Made by a program: the position numbers and the translations under genes | Origin: Acridotheres tristis | Taxonomy: Eukaryota > Chordata > Aves > Passeriformes > Sturnidae | Assembly (NCBI GenBank): GCA_037013685.1 | Contig: CM072919.1 | Coordinates: 50,240,616 to 50,304,615 of the forward strand | DNA: 64,000 nucleotides | Reading direction: 5' to 3' | In this document: positions 11,301 through 24,621 of the stretch, piece after piece | How the letters are laid out: each line of letters opens with the position of its first letter | Position numbering within the stretch: position 1 is the stretch's first letter | Notes under the pieces: model-generated | Seen by the model: only the letters and a program-made list of their open reading frames with translations | The model's database searches: none | Told to the model about the DNA's origin: nothing

Positions 11301-11384
11301 TTCAGAATATCTCTTTAAAATGAAACAGCGGGTATTGATGTAACTCCTATAATTCATTGTACAAAGAAGAGGTCTGTATTTTAT
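8313..11384. other. Unique AT-rich non-coding DNA
   Basis: No gene or recognisable transposon. It holds a 17-bp perfect tandem duplication (10516-10549) and an A/C-rich low-complexity stretch (about 10100-10190). Open frames up to 117 codons are low-complexity and lack any motif. Confidence 0.65.
10516..10549. repeat. 17-bp tandem duplication
   Basis: Two perfect adjacent copies of AATTGTGTACTTCATAT, followed by the start of a third (AATT). Probably a recent slippage duplication. Confidence 0.9.
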
Positions 11385-12085
11385 AGAATCATGCAATGGT
11401 TTGGGTTGAAAGTTCCAACTCCCTGCCATAGACCAGCTTTCTCAGGATTCCATCCAACCTGGCTGTGAACAATTCCAGAAATGGGCATCCACAGCTTCAC
11501 TGGGGTCCCTGTTGCAGTGCCTCACCAGCCTTACAGTAAAGAATTTTTCCCTAATATCTAACCTATACCTACTGTCTTGAAGTTTGGAGCCACTCCCCCT
11601 TGCCCTATCACTACAAGGTGTTGGAAATAGTTTTTCTCCCTCTTTCTTGTAGGTTCCCTTCAGGTACTGTAAGGCTTCAATTAGGTCTCCCCAAAGCCTT
11701 CCCTTTTCCATGCTGAACAATTCCAGTTCTTTCAGCCTTTCCCTGTAGAAGTGCTCCATTCTTCTAATCAGCTTGGTGGCCTCGTCTGGACTCACTCCAA
11801 CAGGTCCATGTCCTTCCTGTGCAAAGGACCCCAGGGCTGGATGCAGCACTGCAGATGGGGTGTCAAGGCAAAGTATAGGGACAGAATCCAATCACCTTCC
11901 TTAACCTTCTGGCCACGCCACTTTAGATACACAGCAGAAATAGGCTGCAAGGTCATTTCTCATACAATAGACCCTCCAAGTCCCCCTCAACAGGGCTGCT
12001 CTCAATCTGCTCACCCCCTCAGCCTGTGTGGGTACTAGGGATTGCCCAGAACCATGTCCAGCACCTTGCAAGAAACATTTCTGAA
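11385..12085 (-). mobile_element. CR1 LINE 3' fragment
   Basis: Begins with ATAGAATCATGCAATGGTTTGGGTTG, the reverse complement of a CR1 3' end, and follows the consensus for about 700 bp. Landmarks include GCATCCACAGCTTCACTGGGG near 11487, GTAAAGAATTTTTCCCTAATAT near 11535, CACTCCAACAGGTCCATGTC near 11791 and GGGCTGCTCTCAATCTG near 11993. The 149-codon minus-strand frame at 11442-11891 is ORF2 C-terminus and 3' region read through with a lost stop; it is not a functional gene. The element belongs to a different CR1 subfamily from the 3.7-8.3 kb copy, judging from the first 100 bp. Confidence 0.93.
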
Positions 12086-15000
12086 CTGGGACGCAACAAC
12101 CAAGATTTGCAGAATTCGAGACTGAATTTTAAAGTGTTTTTTTTTTTTCTGATGAAGCTATATGAAGCTTTAGCTAAGGAAATAACACACATATAATAAT
12201 TTTTTACCCATATCGTCTCATATATAGCTTGTGATTTTTTTTCACTAAATGATAAATATTTGTCGCAGTTTTTCTAATGCAGAAATATATTTTTAGAGAC
12301 GCAATGACTATTAAAATCTTTTCATTGAGACGTTTACTCTGTGCTACTGTAGATGAATTTGTTCTACTTCCCTTCTTTTTTTTCCCCCTGCTTATTTATC
12401 TAAGGTAATAACAATAATTATAAAATTTAAGTCAGCAGCAGTTAGCACACATATTTTTGTTGCTGACAAACTCAATTAAAGACATTGCTAGCTAAACCAA
12501 TCAAGTAACAGGTAGCTCAAAAAAGGTCAAGTCTAAATTATTGTTTGCCATAATAATTTCCCAAACCATTAAGTTTGCAAAATTAATTTGAAATTGAAAC
12601 TCATAAAAGTAAATTATGGAGAATGCCTTGCTAGTTTGTGGGTATTCTAGAGCATAAAACTATCTGTCTTCCATGCATAATGCTCTCCTAATATTGTCCA
12701 GGTTGCAGCACAAGTACAGACAGGTTCTAGAAGTATTTGCATTTTAAAAAGTTATTTCCAGGAATGTCAATTCTAGTCAGAAAGCTTTTTATCTGCTCCC
12801 CTATAATTATAAACTAAATGTTCTTCTTTTATTTTGTTTTGAACTATGTTTTGGGACATTTAAGAAAGACAAGAAAGAAGGTTTGGTTCACAGCAACAAG
12901 CAAAACTATTAAAATAATCACAGTATCTTTAGAAGTTGAATAATTCAACAGGGAATTAAATTTCCAACATTCAAGTGTAAGTTTGAACTTCTCCATGAAT
13001 TAAAATGCAAATGAGAATTAAAAAAACTAACCCCAAAAGAATTTAAGACTAAGATAGGATGAATCAGTTATTTATACAGCTACATTAAGCTTTTAGTTAC
13101 TGTAAACCAAGCCCCATTAAAAGTAATATTTACTGATAATTCTGCAAAACTGAGGTTTCATGTTCCTTGATTTGTTTCGTCTAAAAATTGCAATAGCTTG
13201 TGGAAGTTAAAAAGAGCTTGAAAAGCTACAGAGGTACAGAATTGAGCATGATCACAATTTTTATATGCAGTATTTTAGCAGTGAATGCTGGTAAAAAACA
13301 GAATAAGGCTTTTCCTGCCAACAGCAACTAATAAAACAATAAAAGTCAGTAAAAACTAGTCAAAAAGAGGGATAAAACTAATATGCATATAGGCTTTATA
13401 AAGGAAAGGACTACTATGCACTTGAGGTTAATCAGGTAGGCACCATAATGGTTTCATTGATCATTCATCTGGAATTAAAGTGTCTCTCCTTCTTTCTTTA
13501 CTTCACAATATGGTTTATGGAGAAATTAAATATGTGTCTGCTGAAGTATCTCATGGGTAACTCATGTGCAAACAAAAAAAACAAAAAAACCAACCACAAA
13601 ACCCCACATAATCATCAAGATTATTCTGCTCAAGGGTATGTCTTAGAAACGAAAGAGTTCTGTGGAATCAACAAGTGCTGCCAAAACAATTTTGCATCCT
13701 CCCACTTTTATAAAAATGTGGAAGTAGTTGATTTATAATTACTCCAGAACAGTAGCTTATCTCATGTTAGCTTAAACAGCTTCACAGTTCACGTGTAGAA
13801 GTGTGAATCTATAAACTTCTTCAAAGAAGGCAGGCATTCATATTGTTATAATAGACTTAGGTGATGCTGACTATTTAGTTTACTCTTATCTGGAGCTTTC
13901 TTTATAAAAGTTTTGTTTATTTATAGCTTTATAACTTTATAAAAGTCTCATATTCAGGTTTTATTTTATATAAAACAACTTTTTTTTATTAATTGCTATC
14001 TCAAGGGGAATAAAAGTTTCTGGCACATTAAAGTCATCATGTAGTTAAATAGTATCACACTGAAAGACCACAGGACTTGGATTTGAATATGTATTTTATT
14101 CTAGCATATAAATAGATATTAAATGTTAAAATTTAATAAAATTTAAATATTAAATCTTGGTAGTTGTGATTTATTTCCATTTTAGACATAAATTATGTCT
14201 TTGACGAATTGCAGCAATGTCAGATTCTTTAGTGCAAAAGTTCAAGTTGATTTTTTTTTTTTCTATTTTGTAGGCATTATTTTTTCCCAAATTGTAGCTG
14301 CACATTGGGTTTGCATATAAAAGTGATTGTTTGGACGCCTTTTTGTTATAGGAGGCTAGGTGCAGTTTGATTTGGAATGAAAAAAAGAGGATTTTTTTTT
14401 TCCCTTCTTGTCAATCTTTATTAGTGGATAGATGTTCAAGTCTTCACATGAAAATATAAATGTCCAGCTGTCAGTTTCTAACTGGAATTCATTGTCGTGA
14501 GAGAACACAATTGACATATAAGTTTTAACATTGTATGAAGTCAAAAACCTACATGCTGGCTTTCAAAATATATCACTGCCTCGGACATACATATAGTTAT
14601 GTCAGTTATTATACAAGCTAAAATAACATGTTTTGAATAAAACTCAATATGCAAAGTTTAAGTAAACTGTGGAAAGGGATAAAGTGTTTGAATTTATTTG
14701 ATATACACAAACTAGTCAATAGAAATGTATCTTTTTGAAGAGTGCTTCAAGACTTTCACTAGTTAGACCAGGGAAAGCTGTATAAAATAGATAAGCAACT
14801 TACTTTTCTGAAGCTGATTCTATAAAAACTGATGGGAAACCTTTCAATTTCAGTGAGAGTGAATGCTGACACCTGCCAAGAGAGTTTCAAGAAGTTATTA
14901 CATCCAATTCTCAATGTGAAAAATATTTGACTGTATGGTTTGCTACAAAGAGTATAAGAAATATAATTCATTATATATTTTAATTTTCTTCCTATAAGAA

Positions 15001-18000
15001 GTTTAAAAACTTTAATTTGCAAATGAAATTAACTAAAGTTATATATTATGCATTATTCATGTATATATTATGTCTCATTCTTTTATATTTTCATGTTCAT
15101 CAGTTTTAAATAAAAGCATGAATAACTATGCTGGAAAAGCAAGAAAACAAATGCCCAGTTACAAATCTTTATACTTCGCATCCTTGTACTGGCCAGCATA
15201 ATTGAACCTTCCATTTACGTTTGGTTTACAGCCACAGAAGACAGGAAAATAGAGTGGTAGTGATTACAGTTATTGCTTTGCCGGGATCCTTGGACTGAAG
15301 GATTTTTCCGGTGTGAGATTTGAGCATTTGGCCAATTTGTACATGATCTCCCAACATCCAGCAGTAGCCCAGAAGCCTAGCCAGAACTATAGCTATTAGT
15401 TCCAGCTAATCTGCATGTATTGGGAAACAGAGAACAAAGAACAGCTGTGTATTTGCAGCTCAATCAGCTTCAAAGGAAATGCAGCTAGCTGGGAAATGAA
15501 AAGGAGATCAAAACAGTGCCTTCAGTTGTGTAAAATTGAAACAACTAGTTTAATTGTTGCATGTGATAAGTTCAAGCAGATGTTGTACCTGATAAATGGA
15601 CCTGAGTGTTTAAAAATTCTAAAATAACCTTGAGACTTCATTGACAGGATTATCTGAACCCCAAATACTCATGACAAAAAGGATTACTATTGAAGTTTTT
15701 CCTATTAAAAACCATGGACTTGTAAAGGAATATAAAGAAAAGGGGAGTACTTTGGATATCATTTAGATCATTTTTGGTAATGATCATGTTTATGAAGAGA
15801 AGCATCCTTCCTAAGCTTTGGAAACTGAAAAAAAGTCTCAACAAAACCGTAATGTCTTAGAGTTGGTTCAAACAGGAATCATTTTATAACAGACAGAAAT
15901 ATACTAGTTATTTCCTATGAGAAAATTCATAGATGCAATTGGGATGTAAATCCATGTTACTGAACCAAGACTGTCAGTAAATAGAGTGTTTCAAAATCAG
16001 CAGGTTTTTTTGTTGGTTGGGTTTTTTTTGTTGTTGTTGGTTTTTTTCTGGCCAGAATCACACTGAAAGGTTAAAACAACTACCTTCCTTTTAAGTATCT
16101 ATCCAATTGGTGCAGTAAGGGTTATCATCCATTTTGCTTGGCTACGTTATTTTGGACATTTCTATGGGTATATCTAGACTGAGGAAACACTTTGATACTG
16201 CTTTGAAGTTCTTAGTTCTGTCAAAGGGTTTAATGCATAAGAATGGATTGCCTTCACTACCTGGAGTTGGCACATTTGTACTGGTAGTGTAATACTTCTT
16301 CAATAGGAAAAAACTGAAGGCTATTACTACCCTTGTCCTCCTCCCCTTGCCCATGATATAATATTGTCATATAATTTGTTATTTGTTGTTTGTGAAAGAA
16401 TGCAATGTTCAATACAACCTCTCCACTTTGTGGGCTTTTTGTCCTTAACTTCTCTACCATCTGCAGTGTCAAAACATCCTCATCTTTTCTATCATCTTCA
16501 ATCTTTGAGTGACTTCCTCAATAGTCATCAAGCTCCTGCAATAATTTATTGGTATGTCTAACTTCCCTGTTTAATTGAATATTGTTAAAATAACTAAAAA
16601 TATCAGGAAAAAAAACCTGCTAAATATCTATCCCTTGATACCACTTTGCAAGTATAAAATAGGATGCTCTTTAGATCTTTTAAACTAGTTTTCAGAGATA
16701 TTTTTCCAATATTACAATCTCTCACTATCTCTTTTCTGTTGCTCCTTGGGGCATGCTTTACCAGCTCAACCGTGGTGACATAGATCTGTCAGCCTCTGCC
16801 AGTACCAGGTTCATGCCCCAGTCCACTCAACAGCTTCAGTGGAAAAATAATACAAGATTGTATGTAGCTGTATCGAAAAGACTATTTTATGCAGATAATC
16901 CTACCGTGACTCAACACAAATCCCTGTACAACTCTGTAGTTCTAGATCATTTATAAGGGAAGCAAAGGATCTATGGGGGAAAAAGGGCTGCTTTATATTC
17001 AGCATTGGCAAACTGACAAAAGCTAAATTCAAAGCAATTTTAACAAATGAAATAGGTGCAAATAATATTTCTTTTACTCCAAATAACAAGGAAATTGGAA
17101 ACAAATTAAAATTAATCCTTCAAAACACATTTTTTTTTGCAATTATGGGCCTCTTAGTGAAGTTAGCATCTTGTCTTCAGGATGTAAAACCAAAGCTAAC
17201 AGCTTGAAATACCAAATTGATCAGTTTGTCTTCTTTTAAAACAAAACCATATAAAATAAAACCTAATATATATTCTTTTTCCTATGTACTATTATGTAGA
17301 TTTCAGATGCTGATTTTATCTAATATTTTAACAGACTGTTTTTCAAGGAACGTATCCTTAATTTTTTTACTACTTTTTTCATCAGAATTCACATTAACCA
17401 TAGAAAATATAATTTCTCCACCAGAGAGTCTTCTGTAATTTATTTGTGACCACCTATCAGTATTACCTAAAAATTAAATGTCCTGAACTTTCATATATCG
17501 TTTTCAATTACAGATTTTTAAGCTGGGAATGTGTTTGTCATATTTCTTACTGTGTACCTTTCTTTTACACCCTTTTCTGTCACCTGCAGGATTTGGGATA
17601 ATACCACCTGGTTTTAATAGCCAGTGTCCTGGTTATTTCTTCCAGATTTCTGTAGTCACATCTGTTATGCTCCAGGTTTCCTCTTTTAGTATAACTGGTT
17701 CCAACAGGAAGAACAGTTAGCAGTCAGAGTTAACAGTCAAAAGAGCAGGCAAGATTTCACATGAGATTCACATCCTGCATGTGAATCTCCATGAAGTAAC
17801 TAACTTCCCTAGATAAAAAAACCAAGTCAGTTCTTGAGTACCTCCATCCGCCATAGCAACAAGTGACCTGCTGATATAATTTGCTTTTCCTTTTATGCTC
17901 CTGCATGGGTCAAGGTCACTTGTCCCGAATTATTTGTTTGAAAGTTAAATTTTATGGATATATAAAAATTGATCTGTTTAAAGAATCAAAAAGTATCAAA

Positions 18001-18900
18001 AAGAGATTTGGAAATATTTGAGGTGTTTGTCTTTTTTCATAACACATTAAAAATATGATATGCAATCATATTAAAAAGAAAAAGTTTAAAAATATGCAGT
18101 AAGTTAAAAAGTTAAGCATAGATGGTTCTTTGCTTTGTGCACAACATGAAAGACAATCATCCTGTTTATGGAAGTCACTAATCTACTTCTATCCTGATGC
18201 TAGAGCACCTCTCCTTCTGAAAATTGAAGTGAAAAATTAAGATTATATTCTTTTTCTGGGCTGGTCTGAGATGGGAAATAGTGAGAATGATGTACAAAAA
18301 TGTGAACTATCATGAAAAGATATAAAAATCTTTCAAACTAGTGCTCAAATAATACATTATGATAGATAAATCAAGATCAGAACATATTAGGAGTTTAGGA
18401 AAAGAGACTGAGACAACTTATAAGTTAAAAGGGAAAAAATCTCTTTAAAAAGAAGACCTTGAATGTTAAAATATAGTGAAGAAGAGGCACCAAGGCATAG
18501 GAGAAATGAAGGACAAAAATAGCCAGCATAATAATATTAGTGCTAAAGTAAAGTGGAATTATATTTGTTGAGCTTTTCATATGTGTAAAGTGCCAACGAC
18601 CTTCTTAATATCCTTTTTTCTTTTGCTACTTATTGGGAGAAACAAAACAAAGTATAATGCAGTCTTATGATTGACTATAAATACCTAAATGAGAAATGTC
18701 GTTTTTGCAGGACACTTCTACAAACATCCACATACATAAATTAGATAGGTAACAGACAAAAAAACTTAAGCACTGTGCAACACACTGTACTGGAAGATCA
18801 GAATCAAAAGAAAATTACTTAGAACAGATCATTTTCAATCCAGTTAACAGCTTCTGCTTCAGGACAAGAAGCTCTTGGCCCTTAAATTGATTGCAGTTGT
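12086..18900. other. Unique AT-rich DNA with homeodomain-motif-rich blocks
   Basis: No gene or transposon recognised. Several blocks (about 12380-12760, 12900-13060, 15230-15500, 17830-17950) are less repetitive than their surroundings and carry clustered TAATTA/ATTAAT-type words. An octamer-type ATGCAAAT is present near 13003. A T/G-rich low-complexity run lies at about 16003-16048. A 13448-13738 open frame contains a run of lysine/asparagine codons from A-rich repeat and is not credible as a gene. Confidence 0.6.
16003..16048. repeat. T/G-rich low-complexity run with TTG repeats
   Basis: Stretch of TTTTTTGTTGGTTGGG followed by TTTTTTTTGTTGTTGTTGG and a further T run. Simple-sequence DNA. 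Confidence 0.8.
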
Positions 18901-19050
18901 TCACAGAATCACTGAATGCATTTGGAAGGGACCTTAATAATCAATCCAATCTACCCTTGACCTAGGTATGGATGCCACCCACTAGATTAGTTGTCCAAGG
19001 CCCCATCCAACTTGTCTGAACAGTTCCAGGGATGGGATGGATAATCTTGA
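18901..19050 (-). mobile_element. CR1 LINE 3' scrap
   Basis: TCACAGAATCACTGAATGCATTTGGAAGGGACCTTAATAATCA is the reverse complement of a CR1 3' end. It is followed by CCCCATCCAACTTGTCTGAACAGTTCCAGGGATGGG, also canonical. The element stops after about 150 bp, so it is a heavily 5'-truncated copy with no coding part. Confidence 0.9.
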
Positions 19051-22000
19051 CTAGACCAAAGATGGGTATTATTGATTATTTAGGTTTGATTGTGATATTT
19101 TCCCACTGACTTGGCAGCTGTCACAAAATTATATTTGGCTGAATTCCCAGGCATCAGAATAAGGGGTGGACCAAAGAGATTGAAATCCCTCCACATGTCA
19201 GCATGATTTTATCACTTTTAACACAGCATATTTCAGATCCATGCTGCATAAAAGTAACTAATTTTGCTGAAATCAATTCAGTTAAGCTTTCTCTTGTATT
19301 TGTAAGGTCTATTATTCACACCTTCCAGGCCATGTGGAGTATTTTGCTCTAAGAAACTCAGTTTCACAGGCACTGCTTTTTGCTCACCGTTTCTCATTGA
19401 TAATTATGTCGTTGGAATTTTCTGAGAACTCATCATAAGTATGTCATGAAAAGAACAGACTGGTTATTTTAGGGGATCCTTCTGTTTAGTGCTACAGTTG
19501 TAATTTGCAACCTCTCCTAAAGAGGAACACAATCTTTTGAGACTTTGTATTCCTTTAAACTTTTCTTTAGGCAAACAAATATCTCAGTCAATATGCAGAT
19601 TAGAATAGTACTTCTGATACAAATTAACACATGACAATGTGAAAAGATATTTCAAGTCACTCCTTTTTTAGTGAAAATATTACCTCTTTTCGGAGATACC
19701 ATCAAGTAAACTGAAAATTTGCAAAGAGTATGTGCAGGGAGAGCCCCAGCTTGAGAATTCATTCTATTAGAACTGTTTCCTGATGGTCTCCTTCACTTCT
19801 ACAGCCTTTGTCTAAGAACTAAGCCCCTGCTATGACTTCAACTTTGTCTAAAATAAACACATCATATATTCAAAGTTACAGTTGATTTTTTTAACCCTGA
19901 TGCTTTTGTGTGAGTTTATGTGTAGGGCTGCCTTTTTCAGCTCTTACAGGTAGTTGCAGGGAAATGTCAAATATACATATTGTAACAGAATGACTAGTGC
20001 TGCTTAAAAGTCATTTGCTTTCATAATTTCTTACAGATTTCATATTTTCCCTTCATGGAATCAGGTTCAGACTCGTAAAATGACCAGTTGTAAAACTTAG
20101 CTGATTATTTTATATCTTTTGAAATTTCTCTCTGATTTTCTTTTCCTATGTCTCACAAAAGTCATAAATATCTACTATGGAAGACCTGATTTTGACTGTT
20201 CAACTTTATCGGTCTGTCCATTCTGTACAAATCCATTGATATGAAAAAATTTACTGTGATGTAAAACTGAAAAATTAGCATGGAGAATGAGGTTATGAAT
20301 CACTATTATCTATAAACACTAATAAGAAGAAGTAGCATATTTTTCACTAGCAGGCTGGTTTGCTTTTTGTGGGCCTTACCTGATGTATAAAATGAATTTA
20401 AATATTTGACACTTTGTTTTTGAAACTCATGGTTGCCATAAGAAGGCTATATAATTAAAATTATAAGAAAAAGAAAAATAAAGGGCAAATGCCACAAAAT
20501 ACTTCTGACAAGAAGTATCTGGTCCTGCTTAGTTTTATTTATATGTGTGTATATATATATTTATCTACAATATGTGTCCTTTGCAAGGAAGACATGCAAG
20601 TAAAATCAGAATATGTTTAACCAGGGAAAAAAGTACAGGTATACATAGAAATATACAGGAAATAAAAAAAAGTACAGGTATGCATTTTATTTCATAGAAA
20701 TGTAGCTATATTTTATAACTATATTATATTTGGAGATCAATCTTTTTATTAGAAACCCAAATTCAAATTGTCGTTTGGCTCAATTGGTTTAATCCTTTGA
20801 ATTTTCAAGTATTATATGAGAAAATGCATACTATTGTCCTGGATGATCCCCATAATTCACAGAGTGTGAATTGTCTCTGGCAGTAGGGGATGTTAGAGGC
20901 AATTGTTTATAGAGAATTAAAAGTGACAGCGGGAGAATAGCTGATGTCAGTAAGTCAACTATGCCAACTCAGTTTTCCTCAGTGTACTATGAAATCATTC
21001 GGTTCCTTTGAATTATACACTGATGCAGTCTTTGACTATCATAAATGAGCAGAAGGAATTTATTAAATTTCTGTTAGCTAATCTGCTTTTTTAAAAAGTG
21101 GATTATACTGCAATTATATGTGTAAATACCATCCTACTTCTTTGCCATATCTTCTTTTTGCACAACTCTCCAAAATTTACTATAATTTCTACACATACTC
21201 AGGAGAACACTTCTTTTTTTGTCGGTAAGCAGGACAGAGGGTGTGGGATGGAAAGCAAAAGCAGTAGGGATGGTAAGCAGTGATGGATCTGTAGTCCTCT
21301 GAATCCAGGAATTTTCACCTCAAAGTGTATAACAACAGTATAGATGAAGTACAGAAAGCAGTTTGTTCGTACTGATGTTCAGAGCTTTTGATGGGCTAAA
21401 TTCAACTGAAGTCATGAAGTCTGTTAGTTCTCAAGCTAAAATTTTCAAGCTGAAAAGATAGACCATTTTTTCACCTCTATAAATCCCTGGATCTTGATGC
21501 GATATACCAGATAAATCTCTTAAGATCTAGTAGCAGAACCTTCTGTAGTACTTATTTTTACTTATGCAATTGGTTTGGATAAAATTTTTGATAAAAATGC
21601 TTTCCAGACCAATACCCACCTACAATTCCAAAGCACGAGGGTTTTCACAGTCCTCCCTTCCCAGAGAGCATTGTTTCAAAAATTATTAATGTGAGTACAT
21701 TTTCTTTCTGATCTAATAGGTTTAGATTATAAGACAGAATAGTATCAACAATACCTCTAGCTGATTTTGCAAAAAACTGAGGGTATTTTCCCATGCTAGA
21801 TCTGCAGTTAGGTTAAAAGCTAGGCATATTTTATGTAATTAAGTGGTCACCAGTGACCCATTTGACTGTTCTAACAGCTGGGCAAGTTGTTCTTGCAGAG
21901 AATTTATATTCCCCTGAGATTGGACTTTTTATTTGTGTGTGTAGGGGGTTTATATCTCTCCCTATGTATTTATTCCTTGTGCGTGACCAAAAGTTCTTAT

Positions 22001-23667
22001 ATTTTTTTTCTTGTATTTTTATGTTCAAAAAGGCAAAACCATGTCATTTTGCTTCAGGAAGTGGAATGTCTGCTTCCTAGTAGTTGTTAAAAGGCATTCT
22101 CGTACTATGTGGGTCATCATAATTATGAATAAATAGTATAAATAAATTCTCGTCCTAGAGAATGTGCTAGTCAATGTTAAGATGAAATATTTTAAGCCAT
22201 TAATTGACTATTTTTATGATATAGATCTTTAGAATATTGATATAAAACCCATGATGTCACATGATTGAATTCTACATAACATGCACTAGCAATGATAAAG
22301 TGTAATGCTGACTAGGTTTAAAAAATCATTATGTTAATCAGAAACAGAGAAGAGAGAGAATATTTTAGTGCCCATTTATAGTGTTAAAGTAGTATGCAGT
22401 CAGATTCTTAGTCAGGTTCAGATCTAGCTTTGTGTTAATGAAGTTTGTTCTTGAGTTTGTTTTTTTTCTTATCTCAATAGAAATTATCAATTTGGGGGCC
22501 AAAATATAAAGAAATTTAGAAAATGATGGGTTTTATTAGTTCAGTGGTCTCCACGCTGTGTCACAAATCTTCAAAAGCAAGGTACATGCTGTACCTTTAA
22601 TATGGCAAACAAGTAGCCATATTTTAAAAAGCAAAATAAATAATAATCAAAAAGTAATAAAAAAGTAACAATGAAAAATATCCAATTTGTAACATTTCAT
22701 TCTCTTGTTTTAATTTTATGCAGAAAATTAAGATATTAGAACCTGAATATACTAAGGTTCCATTTTGTGCAAGCTAAAAACTGTAGTTTGTTTGTAGCTG
22801 TTCCTCTGCTAACTGATATTCATATAAAGATCACTACAGACTCTCTCACAAATTGTTTTAGTAAGATTATTACCGTGCCAGATTTCCAAAACAATATACC
22901 ACTGTGAATCATGTATGTAGAACCACTATGTACTTTTAAAAAACAACACTGTCAGTTACACAAAATCAAAGTTGTGTTCAGCAATAAAACTGTTCTTTAG
23001 TCCATACAACATAATGAATTTTAAAAAGTATTAATTAGATAAATTTTGTAGTAGAGTACATAATACAACAGTACCATTTTCTTTTTTTACATGTATAACT
23101 ATAGAAAGAATAGCAAAGCTTTCTGTAGCCTCTGAAAAATATCCTTTCTGAAAACAAGTTCTCCTAGACCTAATGAATCTGAGATTGATGACCTTTTTAT
23201 TAATTTTACCATCACAAGTAAAATGTATTTACCATTATCCTTTTTTTCTGTAAACATAAACAGTGGCCTACATCACTGTTTATAACAAGAAACAAAAAAA
23301 ATAAAGCCACCGATACCCTCCTCCAATCAACCAAACTACAAAAAATACTTTAAGCTGTTTAAGTGGTCTGAAATTTAGTGTTTCCAGCTTTCTACAGTTC
23401 CTATTAGAGCCCAAAAATATAGCATAAAAAAATTCCTCTCAAAACACCATAAAGAAATCTAGCGCCTGTTATGTGCCTGTAATTTTGCTTGCCAGAAAAT
23501 GCTTTTTAGAGAAGCCTAATAGGGGACAAACTACTATTAACTGAAATTATGGGTTAAGAGATAAACTGATAATGTAAAACAGTTTCTTTTGACGGAAGAT
23601 GATCTTTTACTCAGGGTAACAGTGGTGCTTAGACAAATGAATTACTAAGGCAAATGAAATGTGATCA
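19051..23667. other. Unique AT-rich non-coding DNA
   Basis: No gene or transposon recognised. It contains an imperfect duplication of AAAAAAGTACAGGTAT at about 20626 and 20666 and short TA/TG runs near 20545-20562. Confidence 0.6.
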
Positions 23668-23846
23668 TGCAGCAGATTGAGTCTTTCTGGATGCCAGATG
23701 CCTACCAAAGCTGCTCTATCATTCCCCTACTCAGGTGCACTGCAGTAGAGAAAATAAAATTAAAGGCTCGTGCTTGAAGATAAGGACAGGGAGACATGAC
23801 ACACACCAACTACCATCATGGTGAAAACAAAATCAACTTAGTTTAC

Positions 23847-23852
23847 TTTATT
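23847..23852 (-). promoter_or_regulatory. LTR polyadenylation signal (minus strand)
   Basis: TTTATT on the plus strand, AATAAA on the minus strand. It lies within the conserved block TTGATTGGGAATAAAGTAAA of this LTR family. Confidence 0.6.
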
Positions 23853-24475
23853 CCCAATCAAATCAGAGTAGGATAATGAGAAATAAACCAAAAACCTAAA
23901 AATGTCTACCCTGCTACCGTCCTAGGCTTAACTTTGCTCTCTACCTCCTCCCCTCTCCAGTGGCACAGGGTGATGAGGAATGGGTACTGAGGTTAGTCCA
24001 TCACACATCTCTGCTGCTACTTCCTCCTCACACTCTTTTTGTGCTCCAGTGTGCAGTCCCACCAAAGCTCTTCAAAAACTGCTCCAGCATGGATTCCCAT
24101 GGGGTCATAAGTCCTGCCAGAAAATCTGCTCCATTGTGGCTTTCTTTCTCCATGTGGCAACAGGTCCTCCCAAGAGCCTTCTCCAGTGTAGGCTTCACAC
24201 AGGGTCACAGGCTCCAGAGGTGGTCACAGCCTTCTCTCAGGCACACTCACCTGCTACAGCGAGGATCTCCACGGGCTACAGAGACAGCCTGACTCATGAT
24301 GATCTTCACCAGAGGCTGCAGGGGAATATGCTCTGGCACCTGTAACACCTCCTCCCACTCCTTCTGACACCCACCACCAATCCTGGTGCCTGAAGGGCTG
24401 TTTCTAGTCCGTGACCTCATGCCTCTCAACTTTGGCCACAAAAAATTTCTTCTGCACAATAATTTTTGACTTCTT

Positions 24476-24489
24476 CTTAAATATGTTAT
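24476..24489 (-). promoter_or_regulatory. LTR TATA-type promoter (minus strand)
   Basis: The minus strand reads ATAACATATTTAAG. The same position in the second copy (about 45838-45850) keeps GATAACATATCTC, so the block is shared by the family. This is the likely former U3 TATA box. Confidence 0.5.
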
Positions 24490-24583
24490 CCCAGGGATAC
24501 TGCCATCAATGTTGATGGCCAGTCTCTGTTTTGGCCAGTTGTGGGTCCATCCTGGAGCCAAGAGGTACTTGCTTTATTAGACC

Positions 24584-24621
24584 ATGTGTGAAGATTCTAG
24601 AAATGTGTGAAGATTCTAGAA
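24584..24621. repeat. 19-bp tandem duplication
   Basis: Two perfect adjacent copies of ATGTGTGAAGATTCTAGAA, lying directly at the right edge of the ERV LTR. Confidence 0.9.

Larger units (their letters stand above)
23668..24582 (-). mobile_element. Avian ERV LTR (ERVL-type), minus strand
   Basis: The plus strand is the reverse complement of a common avian LTR. The left part carries GGATGCCAGATGCCTACC, then GGCTCGTGCTTGAAGATAAGGACAGGGAGA and CAATCAAATCAGAGTAGGATAATGAGAAATAAA. The right part carries repeated TCCA-TGGG-CTGCAG-like units (for example GATCTCCACGGGCTACAG and ATCTTCACCAGAGGCTGCAGGGG). On the minus strand a TATA-type CATATTTAAG lies at 24476-24485 and AATAAA at 23847-23852. No coding region remains. 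The right (5') edge is uncertain because the first 90 bp seen in the sister copy at 45.9 kb are not found here. Frames at 23960-24561 are chance. Confidence 0.85.

Noticed and set aside
11442..11891. 149-codon minus-strand open frame
   Set aside because: It reads through the CR1 ORF2 end and 3' region in a decayed copy and is not a host gene.
13448..13738. 96-codon plus-strand frame
   Set aside because: The lysine/asparagine/proline run comes from an A/C-rich low-complexity stretch; no motif or splice evidence.
23960..24561. Open frames of 104-121 codons on both strands
   Set aside because: They lie wholly inside an ERV LTR whose internal repeats happen to lack stops.
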